A stretch of 64,000 nt of DNA, from NCBI RefSeq assembly GCF_032854445.1, contig NC_088301.1, positions 9,482,281 to 9,546,280 of the forward strand. The letters are read 5' to 3'. The first letter of the stretch is position 1. Each line of letters opens with the position of its first letter. Shown in pieces: positions 12,046-23,600 of this stretch. A program made the translations under genes and the position numbers. The DNA comes from Liolophura sinensis (taxonomy: Eukaryota; Mollusca; Polyplacophora; Chitonida; Chitonidae). The notes below the pieces were generated by a model that made no database searches, was not told the origin of the DNA, and saw only the letters and a program-made list of their open reading frames with translations.

Positions 12046-13659
12046 TGGTATTCTCTATAGGACAACCCATGAACTGCAGCGGTGGATATCGCGTCTGATT
12101 GTAATGAATGTTCGTCTATAAGCCAAAACTGCACGCGGAGATCCAAAAACACGCAAGGGCGAAATCGTTATCACATTACGTCTTTCAGCCCACTTGTGAT
12201 CTCGTCAAGTTTGTTCTGTTCAACCGTCCAGGTGTTGTTTAAGGTCATACACAAGCATCGTTCTTATTTTCGATGGCGATCGGTGTCATGGGAGGAGAAA
12301 ACCGAAGTAAACCTGACCTTTGGCAAGTCACTGGCCACGTGTGATATACGTATATCGCATTCGTGGAAGGCAAGCGACCTCCTACATACATAAGTCAAGT
12401 AAGACCACACGGGCAAGCACCGTTAACCTCGTTTACATACTGGCGCTATTATCGCTCGCGAGGGCTTTATTTTGCGTATTGCCCAGTTTCTCTGACAGGA
12501 AACGTGATAAGTGCACTCCTGTTTTTAAATAAATTCACATCATATCTTTAAGAATTGCATTCCGTGTTTTCTGATATGTACTGCCAAAGAAAATATTAGC
12601 AGCGAGAGAGAGTTTAAATTATTGGCGACTACTACACTTGTTTAAAGACTATCCCTTCTCCTTTTATACGGAACTGGCATGGCCCTTTTCCACCTCCTAG
12701 GCTTTGAAATTTGCATTTTATCTACAGCCCATAGGACATAGAATCAACATATTTAAGCGTTTCTTCATGGCATAAATCTAAAAATTTGTTTTCTACCATA
12801 TCTCTGAGAAACGTTCACAATAAACCTTACAAAAAGTATACACATATACACAATACACATGACCTAATTATGTACTAAGAATGAATGAATGATTATTTCT
12901 TATGGTCACGTTTCAATGTTTTCAGCCATATTGTGGCGATATGTGCTAAGAAATAGCAAGGGCAAGTGTGTAAATTTCTTTCTATTTCTGATATTATGAA
13001 TTATCACGTACAACAGTCTCGTGTGCATCTAAGGCGCCACATTTGACGTTCCAGATAAGTATCACTGAGCCTGAAACATTTTAATGACATCAAAAGTAAA
13101 TAATTGGACACTTATTTTTCCGGAAAAGACCAAAATGTTCTTCTAGAGACACAAAAGGCTTGTACTGTGTCTTAATCTGTGTCGATAGGTGGAGAATATA
13201 AAAAAGTTCTGTGTTTTCCACCCAATGCCATTGTTTTACAAGAAAACAAGACAGAATTTCTAAGGATTTGATAATTTTGTAGTCTTGATTCTGTATTCTG
13301 TTTACATATGCTCTGAGGGTCATTTTAATGGGTTGGTTTTTGTTCTGTGTAAAATAGTCATAAAGGTAGAGTGAAACCCAGATATCTTAATCATAATTTC
13401 ACTTGTCTTCAGGTCCGATCTAAACTGGTAGCTTCGAAGACCGCGTTTTTCTCCTAGACTTCATGTCGACACGAACAGTGCAGATTTAATTAGATTACAT
13501 AAAGGTTTTGAATTTTGGTGTCTCCTTGCATTCAACATATCGGACGAAAACATACTACATGAACCCATAAATCGAGATTATTTCTGATTCCAATGCATGT
13601 CCTACGAACTGCCCCTCGAAACATGACAATACGCAAAAAAAAACACTCGCAGTCGAACA

Positions 13660-13863
13660 ATAACGTCATTATGTAAGTAGGTTATCGCTATTGGCTTGAG
13701 GTGTTTGATCGCGGTTTATTCGCCTGGTAAGCGGTAACAAAATAGACCTTGGGCTAAAGCTCGCGGTCTATGATGTAACCTTTTACCAAGTGTACATGTA
13801 TAACCGCGATCAAACACCTCAAGCTCAGATGATAACCCTTACTTACATATTGCCATTATGGCC
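13660..13863. mobile_element. Fold-back (long hairpin) element, MITE-like
   Basis: The two halves are an imperfect inverted repeat along nearly their whole length, with arms of roughly 85-95 bp and a short loop around 'ttgggctaaagctcgc' (13749-13764). The best segment is 'gcttgaggtgtttgatcgcg' (left, 13694-13713), whose complement lies at about 13805-13824. The arms' inner ends (aatagacc / ggtctat) and outer ends (tatgtaagta / tacttacata) also pair. No coding capacity or obvious target duplication. A hairpin RNA source is an alternative. Confidence 0.75.
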
Positions 13864-14083
13864 TCATTAACTATGGACCCAAGGGAAAATCTTGAAACTT
13901 CTTGAACCGATCAATAGGCGCGAGCTTAAATTAAAATCAGACACGCTGCACGACCCTCTCCCTGTGAGGACATAATGAAACATTGAATAAAATAACACTT
14001 ATCGTTACTTTCGTCGAGTAACTTCGGATTCGGCAAAAAGACCACCACGAACGAAGTGGATTCGAACTCATCCCGGGGACAAA

Positions 14084-14339
14084 TTTTATTTATTTATTTG
14101 ATTGGTGTTTTACGCCGTACTCAAGAATATTTCACTTATACCACGGCGGCCAGAATTATTGTGGGAGGAAAGCGGGCAGAGCCCGGGGGAAACCCACCAC
14201 CATCCGCAGGTTGCTGGAGAGCTTCCCCCTTACGGTCGGAGAGGAAGCCAATATGAGCTGGACTTGAACTCACAGCGACCGCATTGGTGAGAGACTCCTG
14301 GGTCATTACGCTGTGCTATCGCGCTAACCAGCTGAGCCC

Positions 14340-14342
<3 letters not shown>
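14084..14342 (-). mobile_element. SINE family A copy, near full length
   Basis: Starts at the (ttta)n / tgattggtg tail. It continues with 'gccgtactcaagaatatttc', 'cttataccacggcgg', 'tgggaggaaagcgggcagag', 'gagctggacttgaactcaca' and 'cattggtgagagactcctgg', and ends in the tRNA-like head 'gctatcgcgctaaccagctg'. It abuts the (AT)n tract directly. Confidence 0.92.

Positions 14343-14427
<85 letters not shown>
14343..14427. repeat. (AT)n microsatellite, about 85 bp
   Basis: Uninterrupted alternating A and T between the head end of the SINE A copy and the xylose isomerase 5' flank, about 260 bp before its start codon. Probably length-polymorphic. Any influence on the promoter is speculative. Confidence 0.97.
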
Positions 14428-14428
<1 letters not shown>

Positions 14429-14684
14429 TTGTATCGAAGCAGCGGTGAAATGTGCGAACACAAGTACCCTACTTTGTAGTAACATTATCTCTACAGTTTA
14501 GGTGACCTAGAAAACAATTTTTCAGGTCGGAGATAACGGTCATGATAGCTTTGGGGAGTTATAGACGGCCTGCAGACTCGGTCTTTTGGTGCTAGACTCC
14601 GCTTGGGAACGCACACGGTTCAGGCAGGAAGACAGAGAATTCAATTCAAATTCACGGTGCTCTGCGTGAAGAACACCAGCAGCC

Positions 14685-17600
14685 ATGTCGTCGTTCGCAC
14701 CGACTTCTAGCGAGACCGGGGCAGGGAGCAAGGACTATACTCGCTTTAATTCAGCAGATGCCGAGTTTTTTCAGGGTAGGCTGACGTTTAAGGGCTTTAC
14801 ACCTGTCTTCGAAGCCGTTAGAGTTGGTATAACTGTTGTTAGTTATTGTCCTCGATATCACGAGAGATGTGATTGGACGAATAGTATGAAAATTTCGAGC
14901 ACCGCCCACCACGTCCATAAAGTAAACTAAATCCTGAGCACTGACCTTTAGTATACAAAAGTACCCATTTTTTTGTTGATACTGCACCTATAGCGTGCCT
15001 TCAGTTAAATGTGTGTACTCCCGGAGGTGGAAATTAAGTTCAAAATGATCCTCGGTGAAGTATAGTGTTGCATGATTTATTGAAACACACGACAGTTTCT
15101 GACGAGCACGATGGTGAGTTACCGTAAAGGGAGATAATTTGATCTGCCTATGAAACCACATCAATATAGAAACAATTCGTCTGTCTCTACATTGTTTTAC
15201 TTAGGGCCTACCCATCCATTCGTCGTAACTGTGGACTATATTATATGAACTCAGCTGTCATCGCGCTGATAACAGGAATGGCTCCAGTAACATTGTGACA
15301 CAGATACAGATACCTAGATACAGCGTTCCCCCGGGCTCTATCCGGTTCCCTCCCACAATGATGCTGACCGCCGCCGCATAAGTGGCATATTCTACAGTAC
15401 CGATACGGCGTAAAACACCAACCAAATAAAGAAATAAATAAACAACCTAGACACAGTGTGGCCTGTAATCGAGCTAAAAAGCTCATCCAAACATGTTTAG
15501 CTGGTGACTGTAGTCTGACATCACCGTGGATCAGAATAAGATAGAATAGTTTTGTTTTAATTTGATTATCGCACCTGTTTTCTTTTATACGGAAATACTT
15601 GTGATGGTCATTCGAGGTAATCATAAGTTGTTCTCATTTAAGGACACAAAACCAAAAACATTTTTCTTAATTCTTACAATTTTTGTATGGCATCCTCTCC
15701 ACCTATTTATTCCCATGGGTGAGATTAATTAAGATATCGACAAGTAAAATGTCATCAGTAACGGAAACTTGCTTATTAAACCCGCCATTGTATAAGTAAA
15801 ACAAATTCTTGAGTGTGAAATTTACCATCTACCAGACCGATCCAACTGATCTGCAAAAGCGATGTCATATGTATTTGTTTCTTTCTACGATATTCTTTAT
15901 TTCCCCAGGTATTAGCAGAATCGAGTACAAGCCCGACTCAAAACCAGACGAAACAATGTGTTACAAGCATTACAGTGCATCACAGGTATGCCATCGGCTC
16001 TTGTGACCACCGGCAAATGAAACAGCAATTCCTAGTAAACTGATAAACAAAAAAATAATGTTTAATATTAACTAAAATTTGCACCACACGGTCATGTTTT
16101 AAAATCCATTTAGTACTCTCGTTATCTAATGCCATATTTGAGACATACATGTATAACGTTCTATTTAGCTTGTCTACGCAGTGTCTACATTCAATATTAA
16201 ATACATTCACCTTAATCTACTGTAACAGTACAGTAAGCTGGTGGAGTAATTAGATTAGATAAGAAACCACGTCTTAAGTCCCATACCCCCAATTTATATT
16301 TGGAAAAATTAATTTACATGACTTTTAAAACCGTCATTTTCGGCATTTCTGAGGTTGTGCGTACTTTTGTAATCATCCACACTGATTGATTGCATAATTA
16401 CATCCGTCGTAACTGGTTGACTAACTGATGAACTGCATTCATCGTCAACCGTTTGATTAACTGGATGATTGAATTCATCATCAGTGACTGACAGACTGAA
16501 TGATTGCATTCATCATTACTGAATGACTGACTGATGGATTGAATTCATCATCACTGGTCGAATGACTGAATGACTGCACTCATCACGATTGGTTGACAGA
16601 CTGAATGCATCCATGCATCACTGGTTGACTGAATAAATTTATTTATTTATTTGATTGGTGTTTTACACCGTACTCAAGAATATTTCACTAATGCGACGGC
16701 GGCCAGCATTATGGTGGGAGGAAACCAGGCAGAGCCCGGGGGAAACCCACGACCATCCGTAGGTTGCTGGCAGACCTTCCCACGGCTGGAGAGGAAGCCA
16801 ACATGAGTTGGGGTTGAACTCACAGCGACCACATTGGTGAGAGGCTTCTGGGTCAACTGACTAAATGATTGAATTCATCATCATTGCTTTACGGACTAAA
16901 TGGTTGAATTCATCATCACTGGTTAACTGACTGGCTGATTGAATTCATCACCGCTGATTGACTGAATGATTGAATTCATCATCATTGATTGATGGATTCA
17001 ATGAGTGCACTCATCATCACTGGTTGACTGACTGACTGATGGCATTCATCATTATTGACTGAGTAACAGAATGGCTCAAGTCATCATCCCTGGTTGACTC
17101 ATTGATTAAATTCAACATCACTGGCTGAATGACTGAATGATTGGATTCACTCGTTGACACACTAAGTGATTGAAGTCATCATCAATGGTTGGCTGATTGC
17201 ATTCATTTCAACATCATTGGTTTACGAACTAAATTATTGCATTCACCATACTGGATAAACTAGCCTTTTTAAAAATTTATTAATGAACGAATCAATCAAA
17301 GTCAGTAATTTTGAATTAAGACTTTAAGAGAGCGTATGAATAGAGACTGTTTTGAATTTTGGCCAGGTGGTGAAAGGCCGTACGATGGAAGAGTGGCTGC
17401 GCTTTTCCGTCTGCTTCTGGCATACTTTTAGAGGCACAGGTAGGTGTATACAAATCATTGTGACGTATACAAATCATTGTGGTATAAACAAATCATTGTG
17501 GTGTATTCAAATAATTCTGGGGTATGCAAATCATTCTGATACATACATATCATTGTGGTGTATTGAAAACGTTCTCGTGCATACAAATCATTGTGGAGTA

Positions 17601-20600
17601 TACAAATTATTGTCATGTATACAAATCATTTGCATTTTATATTGCTAAATGGATTGTAATGATTTTATCAAAACTGTGCTCTCTTCATTTATCTCAGGGG
17701 CTTGGTGGCAGTAAGTTGCGTCTTGTGTGGTCTTGTATGAAGTTGGCAGTTCGGCTTTACCTACACGAACATTAACATTTCTTTCACTCATAAACATAAC
17801 CGCATATATACACATATATACGGCTTCTTGATCACGAATGAATGAATGATCTATGATGGCTTAAGGCTATACTTCATTAAACGCCAATCAAGTGAATGAA
17901 TAAAAGTATATTTTTTTGTAAACTCTCCAGCCCTGCTCTATGTTCAGGTGCAGACCCGTTCGGCTTTCCCACACTGATCAGACCGTGGGACGACGGGAGC
18001 AATACTATAGAGAACGCCAAGAGACGATTGAGAGCGGCATTTGAATTCTTCACCAAACTCGGTGTGAAGTACTGGGCCTTCCATGACCGGTGAGTACATA
18101 ATACTGACATTCCCTCTCACTTTATAATACCTTTGATTGAATGGTCTCCATTACAAGCATACATGTACCAGTGGTTGAAGGTTCTCCATTACAAGCATAC
18201 ATGTACCTCTGGTTGAAGGTTCTACATTACAAGCATACATGTACCAGTGATTGAAGGTTCTCCATTAAAAACATACATGTACCTGTGGTTGAGGGTTCTC
18301 CATTACAAACATACATGTACCTGTGGTTGAAGGTTCTACATTACAAGCATACATGTACCTGTGGTTGAGGGTTCTACATTACAAACATACATGTAACTGT
18401 GGTTGAGGGTTCTACATTACAGACATTACATGTACCTGTGGTTGAGGGTTCTACATTACAAGCATACATGTACCAGTGATTGAAGGTTCTGAATTACAAG
18501 CATACATACACAAAATATTATATTGACATCCCGCGTGAATAAAGGCTCTGCATTATAATTATAATTATAATTATACCATACTTACACCTTGTGTGGATGT
18601 TTAATCACGTCCTGTGTGTATTAAGTGTCTCCATTATAAGTATTGTTCTAAATTCAATTTATTCAGTATGTAATAGGTCTGAATTCAGTTCAACATACAT
18701 TTTCGATCATTCCGATCATTTGCACATGCATTTTGTATTATATATACCAGTAAATCCTGTAACAATGTATGTCGCATTTTTAAGGGTTGTATGAATGAAC
18801 ATAAGAAGAGCTTTCAAAACCGTTACATTTTTACTGGACATGAGCATATCGAAACGATTTAAATTTCTACTAATAACAAATTTCTGCGGTAGCACATTCG
18901 CACACAGGCTCTCATAGTAAGGGCATACAAAAAGTGTATCAAATTGATCTTCAACCAAACCAGAGAAACACATACGACAACATCTTGACTCCGGCAGGTA
19001 TTTCGAAACCTCCCAGAGTCTATTTCAAGGCCCGCTGTGCCCGCACGGAAGTTGGCAAAATGTTTTTTTTATACATGGCTAACGTGTGATCTGTTAGATA
19101 TGTTTTTTCGACTTTGTAATCACAGTAGCGGTCATTTCTGCTGCTCGAGCTGAGTGATGCAGACCATTCCTGTCTGTAAGTATCATGTAATCGTTCAAGA
19201 AAAGACCTAACATCTCCAATTCCCTGAGTCACCCCACACATATCCAAACCACAGGCGGGACAACATTCCCTAAACATAGGTAGCCCAATTAAGCTTCCCT
19301 TGCGAATCCAAATGAAGCAGAATGTAAGCCTTCTTTGGGTGTCTGTCTTCAGTATAGCTCACAACTCTTAACCAGAATTTAACATATTTACTGAGGCATT
19401 ACAAACCAGAGGAAATCGGCCACATTCGCGAAGAGTCATCAGGCTGGGGGTGCTTTTGCATGTATGTAAAAATTGCGTACACCCTCAATATTGAACTATT
19501 TCTAGCACCTCATACCCTTGGGATTCCCATAACCCGGAGCCGTACCTAAGTATAGGCAATATTTTGGCATCAAACAATTCAAAAAATATTGCCTATGACA
19601 TGTCACCAAGGTACCACGGTTCTACAGATTTACCCTGACTTAAGGAAGAAGTGAATGTCACCCCTAGATATTCATATGATGGTACGACTTCCATCTGGTC
19701 CCAAACCGCCATTTTTCAGTCTTACCCAACCTGCCACCTGTCCGGGCTACACCAACTTTTGATTTATCTGAATTAACAAAGAAACTCCATTTCTGACAAT
19801 AATCAGTGTGTCCAGTTGTTGTTGCAATGCTTTGGGAGAGATAAAAAAAGTGCTGTGTCATCTGCAAAAAGCAATGTAAATATATCAGTAAAGTCGGGGA
19901 ATAGCTGAACCTTATCTTTACCAAACTATAAGCAAATTATAAATGTGCTTTACTGATATCCTTTGTGATGAAAAGTCTAGAGTTGTTATTGCAGTCCCTC
20001 ACTAATTAAGTCATACCAGAGGTGACAATCGTCGTCTGACGTCCGTGGTAGGCCTATATTCTTCTCAATGTCTGTTGCGATATTGACCTGTATGATTGAC
20101 GGGTTACTATGTTATCAAAGAAAAAAGAATGAGCACAGGGTTAAACTCAGTGGTTCTAATCATCTATACATATGATTGTAGTTCTTTCTTCAGTTCGTCC
20201 ACGGAATCTTTTGAAGCGTTCAGGTGCCTTTCCAATTTTTACTGTGTGTTTTTTTCTACAGAGATGTGGCACCAGAGGGCGCTACACTTGAGGAATCGAA
20301 CAAAAACCTTGATGTCATCGTGGACTTGGCACAAGAGCTGCAAACGAAAACCGGGGTCAAATTGCTGTGGGCGACATGTAACCTTTTTGCTCACCCAAGG
20401 TAATTACAGCAACAAACTTCCAGTATATCGCTTTTTGCATCACTCCAGTTTAATATTTTGTTGCTCCATTACTCCATCGCCTATCTCCATTGTCCCATCA
20501 CTCCATCGCATTGCTCCATGGTTCTGTCGCATATAGCTTCAACCTTCTGCTGTATTCAGCATAACGAGGAAATGAAGCCAGGGTCCTTCTCAACCAACAT

Positions 20601-23600
20601 ACCATGGATATGGAGGCTGAGGAATGTTCATGGCGAATAAGCGAGTTTAAATCGTGTACCATGCATTTCAGTTGCGGTTTGGTTACAACTGTTCATCTCT
20701 CCATCGTGGCGATCTAATTTAACATGATGGATGCCCATTAAGCAGAATTAGACACAATCATGAAGCAGAGCGCCAGAGTTTCTGGACGCTCTGTCCTTAA
20801 TGACTTACAAAACTTACAAGCTCATTGTAAGTCTTGAAAGTTAAAGTGAATATAATATAATTAAAGGTGTACAACATGGAAAGTAAAACCAGACCATTGA
20901 CGACCGCATGATATAATGAAAAAAATGCAGTGATGCTAATTGCTATTTATTAGACGTCACTGGTATAGAAATACTCAAAATGTTGTGTTGTCAAGGCGTT
21001 TGATCGAATAAGCTTGACACCCTAGTTTTTGGAGACGTTCACATTCTTCTTAATATACACAAAGCCAACATAACCTAAAAAGGACAAAAGCTTGAATTAT
21101 TTTAACCTCAGGTATATGAACGGTGCCGCTTCAAACCCAAGTGCCCACATATTTGCCTATGCGGCGGCCCAGGTGAAAAAAGGCCTGGAAATTGCTAAGA
21201 AACTCGGAGCCGTAAACTTCGGTAAGCCTTTCAGTGGTGTTGTGTTTAGTGCATAGTTCTATGTGAGGCTCTACATAATTCTGAAATCTTGCCTTTTACC
21301 GCTAATAGCTTTTCTGTTGACCATGTTTCTCTTTGAATATAGCATTTTTTTGTCCAGGTGATGTGACAAAGATGATGAAATTAGTATTCAGTCAAAGGTA
21401 TCTAACAATAAAAGTATATTTCCAGTCAAACTCAAGGAAACGTTTTAATCAAATTTGCCGAAACTTTCTTGCCTTTTTTATTTCCATTTATTGATCTTTA
21501 AAAGCCATCGGAGATTGAGTTAGTGAGTGCCGAGGGATTAACGTCGTAATCGGAGATTAAAGAGTAAATACGTAGTTACTGATCAATTAATTTGAATATG
21601 ATTCCTAATACATAGAAATGTTTCTTGTTGTCTCAGTATTTTGGGGAGGCCGTGAGGGCTATCATACCCTCCTCAACACAAAGGTACTTTCTGAGCTGAC
21701 GCATTTGGCTAACTTCTTCAAAATGGCTGTGGGTGAGTGACGTCACATATTCTTCTGCTGAACCTCATTCATCTGCTTCTCTTTAAAATTTTTCATCTTC
21801 TGTTCAGGTTATATCGGCCTAAGACATATGAATATAGTTCCTTCTATTTGGAATCCGCTTACAAAATATGGAATCAATCCAACTGACGCTGATATGTTTT
21901 AAGAAAACTTAATATTTGACTGATGTGCATATGTTAGGGTTCTTAATCATTTTGTCTTTCAGCATACAAAAAGAAGATCGGCTTTACAGGTCAACTGCTG
22001 ATTGAACCTAAGCCTAAAGAGCCAACAAAACACCAGTATGATTACGGTAAGGAACTAAAAAGACATCGTTGTTACCAGTTATATATCTAGAGAATCAAAT
22101 TAACCCTGAGACTGCCTTTCAAACTTTAGCATAACTACGGTAAGAAATCAAATTGATCATGATTATACCATTCAGACTGTGGTATGATTGTTGTGTTGCA
22201 AATTATATACCAGTGCGATTACGGTAACGAATCAAATTAACGAGGAGATTGCCTTTCAAACATCAGCATAACCACGATAACGAATCAAATTGATCATTGT
22301 TCTTTTCATTCACACTGCAGTACAAGTGTTGTATTTAACAAGCACAAATCCATGCTTTTGCATCACAACTACCTTAATATTGTCAATTAAACATCTGCAC
22401 AATATGCTAAAAAAAACCGAAATGACCTTCATGTTACTTGTCCAGCATAAGACTGGAATGGACATTTCATACGCAGTGCAAGAACGGTAATATGGTCGTG
22501 GTAAGACACTGAAATGACTTGTTTTACGTTAATGGTAGCGATTGAATCCAATCCAATACGATTGCAAAAAGCTCTCAGTTAGTGTAGTATATCGAGTGGA
22601 TTTTTGAATCCCAGCACGGTTAATTGCCTTCACTCAAACATTGCTACAATCATGATTGGCGAGACCACAACTCATAGTGGGAAGTTATAATTCACAAAGT
22701 GACATAGGCTTAGGCTTCCTCAAAGGGATCATTGGAATTATTAAGCTATTGATGATAAAAGAATTTCTTTGACATGTTGTGTCGGTTTTAATTTGTTTTT
22801 GTTTTTTTTATTTCTTTTAGATGCCATGACAGTAATTGGATTCCTGAAGCATTTTGGGCTTGACAAGGATTTTAAGGTGGGCTGAGCAATATACGAATGC
22901 CGGTAAAACTTCATATGTTTGTTCTTTTACTACTAGCAATTACCCTCAATCGATAATCGGTGAGTTTGCCTGTATAGTTTAAGCACAGACAGCCTTGAAA
23001 TATTCAAAATCACGGCGTAAAACACATTAAAATATGAAAGTCTACTTTACTGAAACTTTTGCGGGCCTAATGATGGTATATAAAAATGTCGACGATTTCT
23101 ATTACAGATCAATGTGGAGCCTAACCACACGACCCTGGCTGGCCATTCCTACGAGCACGATGTGGTCATGTCGTCCGCGTATGTACACATGTACATGTAG
23201 CAAAACTACAATTCACATGTAGCCATGTTGCTCGTTGGAATGTGAATGCTTTATTTGATGTGCAGTTATCGTCACTGTAGATACCCCACCCCCACCCTTT
23301 CAAAACTCTTTTCTTAGTTTAGTATATGCCAGAAAGATGAAGGGGAAAATATAATTCTTTTCAAGTTAAGTATAGTTAAACTCTTTTGTTCCACAAAGGC
23401 CATATCTGCACTGAAATGTTCACCAATACTGTTCCATTTACTACCTTTGCTCATGCATTAATGAGACAATCACTATGTCCCACACCCACATAATTGCAAT
23501 GAATTAATGTTTTTTACGTGCCATCTCGTCGTAAAATCGGATTATTCTCACACATAAATGGGAGAATTCTTTTCTTTCAGGTTTGGTATGTTAGGATCCA

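Larger units (their letters stand above)
9377..14684. other. Intergenic stretch between CUB gene and xylose isomerase gene
   Basis: The CUB gene and xylose isomerase are divergent here. No supported exon was found. The stretch contains SINE A copies (11765-12045, 14084-14342), a SINE B 3' fragment (10095-10320), family D repeat (11157-11420), a fold-back element (13660-13863) and an (AT)n tract. Open frames of 60-103 codons here either fall in SINEs or show no domain. Confidence 0.6.

Noticed and set aside
11844-12152. 102-codon minus-strand frame with LYLFIYLFIYLF
   Set aside because: It is the reverse complement of a SINE A copy and its (aaat)n tail.
14230-14463. 77-codon frame with a long poly(Tyr-Ile) run
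   Set aside because: It is a translation of the (AT)n microsatellite and the SINE next to it.
17352-17775. Two overlapping plus-strand frames after xylose isomerase exon 3
   Set aside because: They read through the donor at 17440 into the ATACAAATCATTGTGG repeat. Splicing to 17948 restores the conserved FRGTGADPFG motif.
18716-19924. Separate small genes on the minus strand in xylose isomerase intron 4
   Set aside because: Together the frames read as pieces of one decayed LINE ORF2 C-terminal half, not as independent genes.
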